The translations under genes were made by a program, and so were the position numbers. The notes below the pieces were generated by a model, which saw nothing but the letters and a program-made list of their open reading frames with translations, was not told the DNA's origin and did no database searches. A DNA stretch of 41,913 bases from the NCBI GenBank assembly GCA_947487205.1, contig CANKVU010000028.1:1-41913 (forward strand). Reading direction: 5' to 3'. Origin of the DNA: an uncultured Paracoccaceae bacterium. Lineage in GTDB: Bacteria > Pseudomonadota > Alphaproteobacteria > Rhodobacterales > Rhodobacteraceae. How positions within the stretch are numbered: the first letter of the stretch is position 1; every line of letters starts with the position of its first letter. Of the stretch, positions 1-7,791 are shown one piece after another.

Positions 1-126
1 ACCGATCCCGTCCGAAACCCCGGCGGCTACCTGCGCGGGATGACCCAAGCCTACCAGCGCGGGCAGTTGAACCTCGTCGGCAGCCTCGAAGGGCTTTCGA
101 TCTGGCGGCGAAAGGAGGTGGCATGA
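1..126 (+). CDS. C-terminal fragment of a probable plasmid replication initiator (RepC-like)
   Basis: The reading frame is open from the first base of the window to the TGA at 124-126 and gives 41 residues. The fragment contains the block NPGGYLRGMT followed by a basic, leucine-rich tail. This block resembles the C-terminal end of RepC, the initiator protein of alphaproteobacterial repABC plasmids, where an NPGGYLR motif is typical. If correct, the window starts just after the replication genes of a plasmid or chromid, and repA and repB would lie to the left. The stop overlaps the ATG of the next frame by ATGA. Only the last tenth of the protein is visible, so the assignment rests on one motif and is inference. 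Confidence 0.5.
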   Translation, partial: TDPVRNPGGYLRGMTQAYQRGQLNLVGSLEGLSIWRRKEVA

Positions 127-389
127 GGAGGATCGGCGCCGCGGCCGCGGTGGTGCTCCTGATGTTGCTGGCAGCATGTCGGGAGGGCGGATCCACGTCG
201 CCGGCAGACGAGGTCACGGTCTACGAGGGCGTTCCCACGATCCGCGACGGCGACAACGTGAGGATCGGCTGCGTGGCATCTGGGGCTTCGGAATCGCCGC
301 CTGCGAACGGGAACAATCCATCCGGCGTGCAAATCTTCATTTCAGCTGCAGGATCTGGGCGGCGACGGCCCTACAAGCATCTCAAGTGA
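123..389 (+). pseudogene. Lipoprotein gene remnant, possibly a frameshifted thermonuclease (SNase-like)
   Basis: An 88-residue frame starts with ATG overlapping the upstream stop. Residues 1-19 form a clear lipoprotein signal peptide ending in LLAAC, so Cys19 would be lipidated. The segment IRDGDNVRIG resembles the start of SNase/thermonuclease domains (DGDTxRxG, then RLWGIxAPE). The frame then loses that pattern, but the +1 frame across about 276-310 reads IWGFGIAACER, which matches the next SNase motif. The simplest reading is a secreted nuclease-like lipoprotein broken by a small indel near 275-280, with the rest of the domain missing. The other possibility is a short unrelated lipoprotein. 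The signal peptide is seen; the nuclease origin is inference. Confidence 0.35.
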
Positions 390-471
390 AGCGCTCGAGA
401 CCATCGACGAAGAAAGAAGAGCACGGAAACCATGCTCTCGACATCGTAGCGCTTCATAAGTATGATTAGGT

Positions 472-759
472 ATGTCTTCCGTGAAAGGTGATCCTTTGCC
501 TGGAGTCGAACGCATGACCATCACCATGCCTGCGGAGATGGCCGAAACCCTGCGCCAGACCGTGGCGGGGGGAGAATACGCCTCCACCAGCGAGGTGGTG
601 CGCGAGGCGCTCCGGGACTGGGCGCGGAGCCGCGACGTGGAACGCCAGGACCTTGAAGTCTTGCGAAAAGCCATCCGGTCGGGGCTCGAGAGCGGGCCAG
701 GCATCCCGGCCGATCAGGTCTTCGCCGAGCTGCGCGCCCGCTACGCGGCCAAGTCCTGA
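472..759 (+). CDS. parD: ParD-family (ribbon-helix-helix) antitoxin
   Basis: A 95-residue protein with an N-terminal ribbon-helix-helix DNA-binding segment (MTITMPAEMAE at about residues 15-25, then TSEVVREALRDW at about 38-49). The C-terminal half is charged and helical and would wrap the toxin. Family knowledge: such antitoxins neutralise ParE/RelE-fold toxins and repress their own promoter. The ParE-type gene begins three bases after the stop, which supports the pairing. The start at 472 was preferred because related antitoxins usually have a few residues before VERMTITMP. The alternative ATG at 514 has the better Shine-Dalgarno (GGAG, 8 bases upstream). Confidence 0.85.
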   Translation: MSSVKGDPLPGVERMTITMPAEMAETLRQTVAGGEYASTSEVVREALRDWARSRDVERQDLEVLRKAIRSGLESGPGIPADQVFAELRARYAAKS

Positions 760-761
760 CG

Positions 762-1055
762 GTGAAGCGGCTGCTCATCTTGCCCGCCGCCCGGGCAGAC
801 CTGATCGAGATCGGCGACTTCATCGCCGCAGACAATCCCGGCCGGGCGATCACCTGCGTCGGGGAGATCGAGGCAAGGATGCAGTCGGTCGCGATCCGGC
901 CTGAGAGCTTTCCGGCCCGTGACGAGATCCACGAGGGGCTGAGGGCCGCGCGGCATGGTCGTTACCTGATCTTCTTCGTCGACGCGGAATATGAGGTTCG
1001 GATCGTCCGCGTCCTCCATGGTGCCCGTGACCTGCCGCGTCAGTTCGAGGGATGA
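762..1055 (+). CDS. parE: ParE/RelE-fold toxin
   Basis: A 97-residue protein starting with GTG, two bases after the antitoxin stop codon. It shows the usual ParE layout: an N-terminal strand, LPAARADLIEIGDFIAADNP (helical, ParE-like), a central PESFPARDEIHEGLRAARHGRYLIFF core, and a C-terminal IVRVLHGARDLP motif. ParE toxins inhibit DNA gyrase, while related RelE-fold proteins cut mRNA at the ribosome; the sequence alone does not settle which applies. The length is normal and no key block is missing, so the pair looks intact. Next to a replication gene it most likely stabilises the replicon after segregation. Confidence 0.88.
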   Translation: MKRLLILPAARADLIEIGDFIAADNPGRAITCVGEIEARMQSVAIRPESFPARDEIHEGLRAARHGRYLIFFVDAEYEVRIVRVLHGARDLPRQFEG

Positions 1056-1060
1056 TGCCG

Positions 1061-1078
1061 GCCGGATGATTATCCGGC
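1061..1078. terminator. Hairpin between convergent parE and creatininase genes
   Basis: GCCGGAT at 1061-1067 pairs with ATCCGGC at 1072-1078 around a GATT loop, giving a perfect 7-bp stem. It sits where parE (+) and the creatininase gene (-) converge and overlaps the last codons of the latter. There is no strong T-run on either side, so it is a weak bidirectional terminator candidate. Confidence 0.4.
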
Positions 1079-1852
1079 GCCGAACTCGGTCTCGAGGGCG
1101 CTGGCAATGCCCCTGACGCAAACGTCGAGAATGAGGTCTCCCTTCTCGCGGCTGGCAGATCTCGCCGAGGACAGGGTTCCCGGATCCGGCGTTCTGGAGG
1201 GATCCGGGGGGAAGACATCGTAGGGGGGGAAGGTCGCCGGAGGGTGGTCGACGACCCGGTCCATGTCCACCAGGTCGGGGTGCAGGGCCAGCATCAGCGA
1301 GGTCTCGAACACGCCCCCATGCTCGAGATCCCACCCGTCGAACCCGTCGGGATAAAGGCGCGCGATCACGTCAGGATCGTCGACGAAGTCCCAGTACGAG
1401 AGAACGACGATGCGGAAATCCGCGATCCCGCCGAGGCGCAGCTCCCGCAGCGCCAGGTCGATGCCCTCGACGAGGAACATCGAGTTCTCGAAATGTCCGT
1501 TCAGAAGCGCGAGCCGGCGCACGCCGTGCCGGGCAAGTTCTCGGATGATGTCCTGGACCGTCGCGGTCACGGTGGCCCCGTCGAGGCTCGTCGTGCCGGG
1601 GTAGTGGTTGCCGCCCCCGGATCTCTGCTGGGACTTGTAGCCATAGGGCAGGGCCGGGGCGACGAGGCCCCCGATGCGTTCGGCGACGTGCTGGCAGACC
1701 GCCGTCGGGAGGAGCACGTCGACATTCATGCCCATGTGATGGCCATGCTGTTCGAGCGCCCCCACGGGCAGGAGCACGACGGCCTCGCCGGAGTCGATAC
1801 GGGCGGCATAGTCAGGCCAGGGCATCTCGCCGATGAAGACGCTGGGTTTCAT
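1070..1852 (-). CDS. crnA: Creatininase (creatinine amidohydrolase)
   Basis: A 260-residue cytoplasmic metalloenzyme that opens creatinine to creatine. All expected metal ligands are visible: E34, H36 and D45 in PVGALEQHGHHMGMNVD, and the H and E of LNGHFEN near residues 120-122. The blocks GGGNHYPGTTSLDG and HGGVFETSLMLAL are also those of true creatininases rather than of the wider mycofactocin or riboflavin-pathway relatives, and the similarity to the Pseudomonas enzyme seems to cover the whole length. The ATG has a good ribosome site (AGGAGG). It is the last gene of a minus-strand operon with the BCCT transporter (55 bases upstream) and creatinase. Confidence in the function is high. Confidence 0.95.
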   Translation of the reverse strand: MKPSVFIGEMPWPDYAARIDSGEAVVLLPVGALEQHGHHMGMNVDVLLPTAVCQHVAERIGGLVAPALPYGYKSQQRSGGGNHYPGTTSLDGATVTATVQDIIRELARHGVRRLALLNGHFENSMFLVEGIDLALRELRLGGIADFRIVVLSYWDFVDDPDVIARLYPDGFDGWDLEHGGVFETSLMLALHPDLVDMDRVVDHPPATFPPYDVFPPDPSRTPDPGTLSSARSASREKGDLILDVCVRGIASALETEFGAG

Positions 1853-1907
1853 GTGGTCCTCCTAGCTTGCGGTCGAGACAGATCTGGATCCCACGGTGTC
1901 GCCGGTG

Positions 1908-3479
1908 TCATGAGGCGGATCCCGCGGCGAGCTTCGCCGATTTGTGTTCCCCCATGAGCCCCTTGAGGATGGCCACGCACATGAGGGCCACGATCACCGA
2001 GAAGGGCAGGGCGGCAATGATGGCGGCCGTCTGGAGCGTCCCGAGGGCCGCGCTTCCCCCGATGACGAGAAGAACGGCGGCCACCACCCCCTCGAACAGC
2101 CCCCAGATGATCCGGTGGCGATGCAAGGGGTTCTCGTCGCCCTCGCTGAGGATCGTGGCCACGACCAGGGTACCCGAGTCCGAGGATGTGACGAAATACG
2201 TGGTCACGAGGATCGTGCCGAGAATTCCGGCCAGGAGCCCGACGACCCCGACATCCATGGCCTCGAAGGTGGCGAAGAGCGCCATCGAGACATTCGCACC
2301 GACCGCCTCCGTGACGCCACCGGGTCCGAAGAGTTCGGCCCAGAGCGCGGTGCCGCCATAGGCCGCGATCCAGACGAAGGACAGGATCGAGGACACGCCC
2401 ACGACGCCGAAGATGAACTCCCGCACCGTACGCCCCCGCGAAATGCGGGCGACGAAGACGCCGACGAAGGGGGACCACGAGATCCACCAGCCCCAGTAGA
2501 ACGTGGTCCACCAGCCTTGCCACATGTCGCTCCAAGACGTGGCCTCCCAGGGCACGCTCTCGACGTAGAGGTTGAAGGGGACGAGATCGACAACGTATCC
2601 CAGCGTCACCTCGGCCAGGGTGACGACCAGGTACCGTGTCGGTCCCCAGACGAAGAAGAAGACGAGCAGGACGAGGGTCAGCCACATGTTGACCTGGGAG
2701 AGCCACTTGATCCCGCGGTCGAGGCCGGACAACACCGAGCAGAGGGCGATGGCGGTGATGACCGCGATGAGACCGAGCTGGATCGGCGCCGTGATCGGGA
2801 CTCCCCAGAGATGGTTCAGACCGGCATTGATCTGGGTCACGCCGAGGCCGAGCGAGGTGGCGATGCCGAAGACGGTGGCGAAGACGGCGATCACGTCGAT
2901 CAGGACCCCGAGCCGTCCCTCGACGCGGTTCCCCAGCAGGGGATAGAGCGTGTAGCGGATCCCCAGGGGCATCTTCAGCCGGTAGCTGGCGAAGGACAGG
3001 GCCAGCGCGACGATGCAGTAGATCGCCCAGGCATTGAGGCCCCAGTGGAAGAAGGCCACGCGCAGCGCCGTGTCGGCGGCTCCGGCTGTGCCGGTCTCCT
3101 CCCCGAACGGGGTGCCGCCGGAGAAGTGGAAGACCGGCTCCGCAATGGACCAGAAGATGATGCCGATGCCTTGGCCGGCCGCGTAGACCATCGCGAACCA
3201 GGTGAAGTAGCTGTATTTCGGCCGTTCGTCCGGATCGCCCAGCCGGATGGCCCCGTAGGGGCTTGCCGCGAGGGCCAGGAGGAACAAGAGAAAGAACCCC
3301 GCAAGGACCACGTACCACCACGTGAAGTAGAAGGTGACGAAGGTCCGCGCGGCCTCGATCCAGCTCGCCGAGCGCTCGGGAAGGCCGAGCGTGACGAGGA
3401 CGAAGAGCAGGACGATGCCGGCGGAGATGAGGGCCGAAAAGGGATTGATGCCCCTGAAGGGGCCTGATCTGACAATCAT
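1908..3479 (-). CDS. BCCT-family transporter, probable creatine/creatinine or betaine importer
   Basis: A 523-residue membrane protein of the betaine/carnitine/choline transporter family with about 12 transmembrane segments. Family hallmarks are the segment AAGQGIGIIFWSIAEP (the glycine-rich stretch of TM3, usually GMGIG) and the TM8 motif WWTTFYWGWWISWSPFVG with its aromatic box. The start at 3479 (MIVRSGPF) has a strong GGAAGGA site; an upstream extension to 3590 has no support. It lies between creatinase and creatininase in one operon, so the likely cargo is creatinine, creatine or a related quaternary or N-methyl compound. The substrate is inferred from context. Q replaces the usual M in the glycine-rich stretch. 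Confidence 0.9.
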   Translation of the reverse strand: MIVRSGPFRGINPFSALISAGIVLLFVLVTLGLPERSASWIEAARTFVTFYFTWWYVVLAGFFLLFLLALAASPYGAIRLGDPDERPKYSYFTWFAMVYAAGQGIGIIFWSIAEPVFHFSGGTPFGEETGTAGAADTALRVAFFHWGLNAWAIYCIVALALSFASYRLKMPLGIRYTLYPLLGNRVEGRLGVLIDVIAVFATVFGIATSLGLGVTQINAGLNHLWGVPITAPIQLGLIAVITAIALCSVLSGLDRGIKWLSQVNMWLTLVLLVFFFVWGPTRYLVVTLAEVTLGYVVDLVPFNLYVESVPWEATSWSDMWQGWWTTFYWGWWISWSPFVGVFVARISRGRTVREFIFGVVGVSSILSFVWIAAYGGTALWAELFGPGGVTEAVGANVSMALFATFEAMDVGVVGLLAGILGTILVTTYFVTSSDSGTLVVATILSEGDENPLHRHRIIWGLFEGVVAAVLLVIGGSAALGTLQTAAIIAALPFSVIVALMCVAILKGLMGEHKSAKLAAGSAS

Positions 3480-3586
3480 GACCGGTCCTTCCCAATGGTG
3501 GCGGTCGAGATCTGGTGCGGGGAGCCGATGGAGGTGTCCCTGCAGCGATGCGGCGGGCGCCCGGCAGGTCCGGGCGCCGTCGAAGG

Positions 3587-4813
3587 TCACGCGGCCCGGG
3601 ATTTCGCCCCGACGATCAGGTGGTCGGGTCCGTAGGGGAAGCCGGTGATGTTACGGTTGCCATCCTCCTCGATCACCAGGATGTCGTGCTCCCGGTAGCC
3701 GCCGGCCCCCGGCTGGCCTTCGGGGATGGTGATCATCGGTTCCATCGAGACCACCATGCCGGGCTCCAGCACTGTCTCGCAGTCCTCCCGCAGCTCTAGC
3801 CCCGCCTCGCGCCCGTAGTAGTGGCAGAGGACGCCGAAGGAGTGACCGTAGCCGAAGCTGCGGTACTGCAGCAGGTTCTCCGCGGCATACATCTCGTTCA
3901 GCTCGGCCGCGATCTCGGCGCAGCTCTTTCCGGGGACCAGCAGGTCCTTGCCCCGGTCGTGGATCTTGCAGTTGAACTCCCACAGTTTCAGGTGGGCATC
4001 GCTGGCCTCCTCGGCGAAGAGCGTCCGTTCGAGCGCGACGTAGTAGCCGGCGGCCATCGGGAAGCAGTTCAGGGACAGGATGTCCCCGCGCTCGATCTTC
4101 CGCGCGGTGACCGGGTTGTGGGCCCCGTCGGTGTTGATGCCGGACTGGAACCAGGTCCAGGTATCGAGGAGCTCGGCCTCCGGCCAGACCCGCGCGATCT
4201 CCCGGACCATGGCCTGGGTCGAATGGAGCGCTACCTCATGCTCGGGCGTGCCGACCGCGGTCGCCTCGACCACGGCCGCGCCGCCTAGGTCGGCGATCCT
4301 GGCCATCTCGGTAATATGCGCGATTTCCTCGGCGGACTTGATCATGCGCAGCCGCATCGCCGGCGCCGCGATGTCGACGAACTCCACCCCGGGAAACTCG
4401 GATTTCAGGAGGGTCAGGAGCTCGATGTCCACATGGTCGAACTCGATCCCGATGCGGCGGGCGGATCCGACGAGCCGGCGGACCGCATGGAAGTAGTTGT
4501 CGCGGTTCCAGTCCGTGTAGGTGATGTTCGTCCCGAAAGTGCGGCGCCAGGGCTGTCCGCCATCGATCCCCGCGCTGACCGTAGTGGCCTCGTCCTGGTC
4601 GATCACGAGGCCGTAGCGGCGTCCGAACCGGCAATAGAGGAAGTCGGCGTAGTAGTTGATGTTGTGGTACGAGGTGAAGAGCGCCGCCTCGATTTCGGCA
4701 TTGGCCATGTAGGACCTGATCGCGTCCTGCCGCCGGCGCATTTCCTCGGGCGAGAAGGTGGGCCTGGCCTTGGTGCCATTGCCGATGAAGTTCTGAAGCC
4801 GTTCGCGCTCCAT
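3587..4813 (-). CDS. Creatinase (creatine amidinohydrolase)
   Basis: A 408-residue pita-bread-fold hydrolase that splits creatine into sarcosine and urea. Family blocks are present throughout: FTSYHNINYYADFLYC near the N-terminus, NIDGG-like IDGGQPWRRT, DTWTWFQSGINTDGAHNPVT around the catalytic histidine, FGYGHSFG, and PGMVVSMEPM near the C-terminus. Similarity to Pseudomonas creatinase appears to run end to end (403 residues there). The ATG at 4813 follows an AAAGGA site; an in-frame extension to 4882 lacks support. It is the first gene of the operon, followed by the transporter after 107 bases. Sarcosine oxidase, the next step, is not in the window. Confidence 0.95.
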   Translation of the reverse strand: MERERLQNFIGNGTKARPTFSPEEMRRRQDAIRSYMANAEIEAALFTSYHNINYYADFLYCRFGRRYGLVIDQDEATTVSAGIDGGQPWRRTFGTNITYTDWNRDNYFHAVRRLVGSARRIGIEFDHVDIELLTLLKSEFPGVEFVDIAAPAMRLRMIKSAEEIAHITEMARIADLGGAAVVEATAVGTPEHEVALHSTQAMVREIARVWPEAELLDTWTWFQSGINTDGAHNPVTARKIERGDILSLNCFPMAAGYYVALERTLFAEEASDAHLKLWEFNCKIHDRGKDLLVPGKSCAEIAAELNEMYAAENLLQYRSFGYGHSFGVLCHYYGREAGLELREDCETVLEPGMVVSMEPMITIPEGQPGAGGYREHDILVIEEDGNRNITGFPYGPDHLIVGAKSRAA

Positions 4814-4889
4814 GGACCTATCCTTTCGGGATGAGATGCATTCACTAGCGTCGAGCTTCCGAACGAGGGGGGAAGTTGTCAAAAGACCA

Positions 4890-4912
4890 TTTCTCGCGCA
4901 TCGTTTGAGAAA
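4890..4912. promoter_or_regulatory. LysR-type operator candidate (TTTCTC-N11-GAGAAA)
   Basis: A perfect 6-bp inverted repeat, TTTCTC at 4890-4895 and GAGAAA at 4907-4912, is separated by 11 bases. It lies in the 117-base gap between divergent creatinase and lysR, close to the lysR start. The N11 spacing and the place fit a LysR-type regulator binding site. It was found by eye and has not been tested against other copies. Confidence 0.5.
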
Positions 4913-4930
4913 AATTCATGGGAGACCGAC

Positions 4931-5821
4931 CTGGCCCAGCTGCCGCTCAATGCCCTCCGCGTCTTCGAGGCCGTGGCGCGGTTCGGCAGCTTCGGGGCCG
5001 CGGCGAACGCGCTTTGCGTCTCCCAGTCCGCCATCAGTCACCAGATCCGGCACCTGGAGACCTGGCTCGGAGGGCCGCTCTTCGACCGGTCGAGCGGTCG
5101 CCCCCGCCTGCTTCCCCACGGCCAGGACCTGGCGCGGGATCTGACCTCCGGTTTCGGCGGGATCGAGGCGGCCTGCAATCGGGCCCGCACCCAGGGGGAC
5201 GTTCAACCCCTCGTCATCGCCGCGATCCCCTCCGTGGCAGTCTGCTGGCTGATCCCCCGCCTTTCCGGTTTCCGCACGGCACATCCCGACATCCCGATCC
5301 GCATCATCTATTCCCTCCACGGGCACGAAATCGATTTCGCGGAGGTTCACCTGGCTTTTGTCTTCTCCGACACCGTGCCGAGATCCGCGGGCATCCGGGT
5401 GGATCCGTTTCTGCCCGGACGGAGCGTTCCGGTCTGCGCCGCGGGATTGCGGGACCGGGTCGCCGCCGGTGACAGGCGGACCTTCCTCGGCGTCGGCCTG
5501 CTGCACGACACGGATACCGGTGGATGGTGCCGCTGGTTCGACCGCGCCGGGCTCGAGACGCCCGTGGAGATGCCGGGCGTCGTCTTCGAGGATTTCAACC
5601 TGCTCCGGGCCGCTGCCCTGTCGGGCCAGGGCGTAGCGCTGTGTCCCACCGCCATGGTCCGGCCGGATATCGAACGCGGGCACTTGCTGGCCTTGTCGGA
5701 CATCGCCGTGTCCGAAGACTACGCGTATTACCTTCTCTGCCGCGAGCAGCCGGTCGTTCGGACGTCCCTAATGATTGCTGCGTTCCGCGAATGGGTCCTT
5801 TCGGAGGTGACAGCAGCCTGA
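4931..5821 (+). CDS. LysR-family regulator (GcvA-like), probable regulator of the creatinine operon
   Basis: About 296 residues. The N-terminal winged helix-turn-helix reads LPLNALRVFEAVARFGSFGAAA...VSQSAISHQIRHLE, typical of the GcvA branch; the effector domain follows from about residue 90. It is divergent from creatinase and so most likely controls that operon in response to creatinine, creatine or sarcosine (inference). The start is odd. No ATG, GTG or TTG precedes the conserved LPLNALR block in frame; the first standard start, GTG at 4973, would cut into the DNA-binding domain. CTG at 4931 has a GGGAG site 7-8 bases upstream and is used here. Alternatively, ATG 4918 was the original start and a one-base indel near 4925-4930 has put it out of frame. 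Confidence 0.8.
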   Translation: MAQLPLNALRVFEAVARFGSFGAAANALCVSQSAISHQIRHLETWLGGPLFDRSSGRPRLLPHGQDLARDLTSGFGGIEAACNRARTQGDVQPLVIAAIPSVAVCWLIPRLSGFRTAHPDIPIRIIYSLHGHEIDFAEVHLAFVFSDTVPRSAGIRVDPFLPGRSVPVCAAGLRDRVAAGDRRTFLGVGLLHDTDTGGWCRWFDRAGLETPVEMPGVVFEDFNLLRAAALSGQGVALCPTAMVRPDIERGHLLALSDIAVSEDYAYYLLCREQPVVRTSLMIAAFREWVLSEVTAA

Positions 5822-6026
5822 GCAAGCAGGATCCGTCTCCTGCCGGATTGGTCGAGCGGCGGGGCGTGAAGGATGCCGGAATTGCCAACGGAGGGGCGGC
5901 AACCCGGATCTCGAATTGGACTTCGCCAATCTTCAAGAAAAGCAAGACAATCCTTTCTGTTCGTCACCCATGGTGAAGCCGTCGAAGACCGGTGAGAACG
6001 ACGCCACGCAAGACGGAGATGGCGGG

Positions 6027-6860
6027 ATGAGCGAGTACTACGCAGCGGAAGGCGGACATCCGGGGCAGGAACAGCTCCTGACAGATCGGGCCGTGTTCAC
6101 CGAGGCCTATGCGGTGATTCCGAAGGGGACCATGCGCGACATCACGACGAGTGTGCTGCCCGGTTGGGAGGAGACGCGGCTCTGGGTGATCGCGCGGCCC
6201 CTGTCTGGCTTCGCGGAGACCTTCTCACACTACCTCATGGAAGTCAGTCCGGGCGGAGGATCCGACCGGCCGGAGCCCGATCCGGGGGCGGAGGCCGTGC
6301 TGTTCGTGGTCGCGGGCGAGGGCGTCCTTTCGTTGGGAGGCGATCACGCTCTGCGCCCCGGCAGTTATGCCTACGTTCCCGCGGGGGCGACGTGGCGGCT
6401 GCGGCAGGCGGGCGAGGGGGCGTTCAAGTTCCACTGGATCCGCAAGGCCTATGAGGCCGTCGAGGATCTGGACAATCCCGATCCTCTGGTCCTCCACGAG
6501 GGCGACGTGGCGCCCACGCCCATGCCGGGGACGGAGGGCCGCTGGGCCACGACGCGCTTTGTCGATCCGGCCGACCTGGCCCACGACATGCACGTCACCA
6601 TCGTCACATTGCAGCCTGGTGCGGTGATCCCGTTTCCGGAGACGCATGTGATGGAGCACGGTCTTTACGTTCTGCAGGGCAAGGCGGTCTACCGGCTGAA
6701 TCAGGACTGGATGGAGGTGGAGGCGGGCGACTACATGTGGCTGCGCGCCTTTTGTCCCCAGGCCTGCTATGCCGGGGGGCCGGGGCCGTTCCGCTACCTG
6801 CTCTACAAGGACGTGAACCGCCATGCGGTGCTCCCGCGGCGGGGGGGCGGTGCCCTCTAG
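6027..6860 (+). CDS. allE: (S)-ureidoglycine aminohydrolase, bicupin
   Basis: A 277-residue protein of two cupin domains that releases ammonia from (S)-ureidoglycine, a step in allantoin breakdown. The first half has the degenerate cupin LFVVAGEGVLSLGG...LRPGSYAYVPAG; the second holds the metal-binding set PFPETHVMEHGLYVLQGKA and QACYAGG near residues 205-250. Motifs such as HYLMEVSPGGGSDRPE match the AllE/YlbA family. ATG 6027 has a GGAG site; in-frame codons up to 5916 look non-coding. No other allantoin genes lie beside it except a GntR regulator and a racemase remnant, so it may be a relic or may work with genes elsewhere. Its TAG shares a CTAG palindrome with the stop of the convergent GntR gene. 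Confidence 0.85.
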   Translation: MSEYYAAEGGHPGQEQLLTDRAVFTEAYAVIPKGTMRDITTSVLPGWEETRLWVIARPLSGFAETFSHYLMEVSPGGGSDRPEPDPGAEAVLFVVAGEGVLSLGGDHALRPGSYAYVPAGATWRLRQAGEGAFKFHWIRKAYEAVEDLDNPDPLVLHEGDVAPTPMPGTEGRWATTRFVDPADLAHDMHVTIVTLQPGAVIPFPETHVMEHGLYVLQGKAVYRLNQDWMEVEAGDYMWLRAFCPQACYAGGPGPFRYLLYKDVNRHAVLPRRGGGAL

Positions 6861-7543
6861 AACACCTGCGCCCGGTCTGGAAAAGCGTCGGCCAGGGCGT
6901 TGACCGGGACAGGGCGCTCGTTGAGATCGAGCCCCGCTTCGAGGCTATGGAGGTGCGCGCGGGCGAGGTCGGCCGCGCGTTCGGGCGCTCGAGCGGCAAC
7001 GGCATCGAGAATTCCCTCGTGGTCATCGGTACCACAGTACCCCGTCTTCGCCCGCCCGTATAGGCCCAGGATCAGGGATGTACGAAGAGTGAGGTCGGAG
7101 AGGTAGTCGGTCAGAACCCGGTTTCCCGCCACCTCGGCCAGTTCCAAATGAAAAGCACGAGAGAGGCGGATCTCCTCCCGCCGTGCGTCTCCGTTGCGAC
7201 GTTCGCGCTCCAGATCGAGATGCGCTCTGAGCCGGGCGATGTCGTCCTCGCTTGCGCGTTCGGCGGCGCTGCGGGCGATGGTCGCCTCAATGGCGCGGCG
7301 CGCCTCGAAGACGTCGCGGGCTTCTTCCGCCGTGGGGGTGGCGACGAAGGTGCCACGGTTCGGGACATGGGTGACTGCGTGATATCCCGTCAGTGCTGAG
7401 AGCGCCCGTCGAACCTGCGCGCGGTTCACGCCGAAGAGATCGCAGAGCGCTTGTTCGCCGAGCTTGGCCCCCGGGCGAAGACGTTGATCAGTGATCGCAT
7501 CGAGAATCGCCTCCACCAACCGGTCTTCCGCGGATGCAGTCAT
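6857..7543 (-). CDS. GntR-family regulator (FadR/FCD subgroup)
   Basis: A 228-residue regulator with an N-terminal winged helix-turn-helix (LRPGAKLGEQALCDLFGVNRAQVRRALSAL at about residues 22-52) and a helical FCD ligand domain (EARRAIEATIARSAAE onward). The pattern of histidines and acids (D near FEARR, H in HLELAE, H near DDHEGIL, H in AHLHSLEAG) is that of metal-binding FCD proteins. The start MTASAEDRL at 7543 has a GAGG site; the extra in-frame codons to 7618 run into the presumed operator region. It is convergent with allE and divergent from a hydantoin racemase fragment, suggesting control of ureide or hydantoin use. The effector is unknown. Confidence 0.9.
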   Translation of the reverse strand: MTASAEDRLVEAILDAITDQRLRPGAKLGEQALCDLFGVNRAQVRRALSALTGYHAVTHVPNRGTFVATPTAEEARDVFEARRAIEATIARSAAERASEDDIARLRAHLDLERERRNGDARREEIRLSRAFHLELAEVAGNRVLTDYLSDLTLRTSLILGLYGRAKTGYCGTDDHEGILDAVAARAPERAADLARAHLHSLEAGLDLNERPVPVNALADAFPDRAQVF

Positions 7544-7620
7544 CTTTCGGGACACCTCTATCCTATCCCACGAGATCATAAGCGGATTACGGTAAAATGA
7601 AACATTTCTGGACATCAAAC

Positions 7621-7632
7621 ATTGTTAACAAT
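7621..7632. promoter_or_regulatory. GntR operator candidate (perfect palindrome ATTGTTAACAAT)
   Basis: A perfect 12-bp palindrome in the gap between the GntR gene and the racemase fragment. Its TTGT...ACAA arms fit the GT-N-AC core common to FadR-subgroup operators. The place and symmetry support an autoregulatory site; direct evidence is lacking. Confidence 0.5.
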
Positions 7633-7660
7633 TAAAGTTGCCAAAACGAGGAGATCGCCG

Positions 7661-7791
7661 ATGGATATCTGGGTCATCAACCCGAACTCCACCGCGAGCA
7701 TGACGGACAAAATCGCGGAGGCTGCCCGGCGGGTCGCCCGGCCCGGAACGGTGATCACCGCGCGGACCGGGGAAAACGCCCCCGCCAGCAT
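7661..7791 (+). pseudogene. 5' fragment of an Asp/Glu/hydantoin racemase gene, cut off by an IS30-like remnant
   Basis: The frame starts with ATG after a GAGGAG site and encodes MDIWVINPNSTASMTDKIAEAA and further residues to TGENAPASI, the N-terminus of the Asp/Glu/hydantoin racemase family (VINPNS motif). After about 43 residues the homology stops abruptly near 7788-7792, where sequence of an IS30-family transposase begins on the other strand, and the frame ends at TGA 7802-7804. The rest of the gene (about 200 residues) is absent from the window. Its intact promoter and ribosome site, and the divergent GntR gene, suggest it was part of a working hydantoin/ureide locus before the insertion. 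Confidence 0.75.

Noticed and set aside
1944-3467. 507-codon plus-strand frame opposite the BCCT transporter gene
   Set aside because: Highly charged low-complexity product (His, Asp, Glu, Gly, Arg), typical antisense shadow of a high-GC membrane protein gene.
5826-5843. GCAGGA-N6-TCCTGC hairpin after the creatinine lysR gene
   Set aside because: The stem is only 6 bp, with no T-run, and part of it follows common codon patterns; not strong enough to call a terminator.
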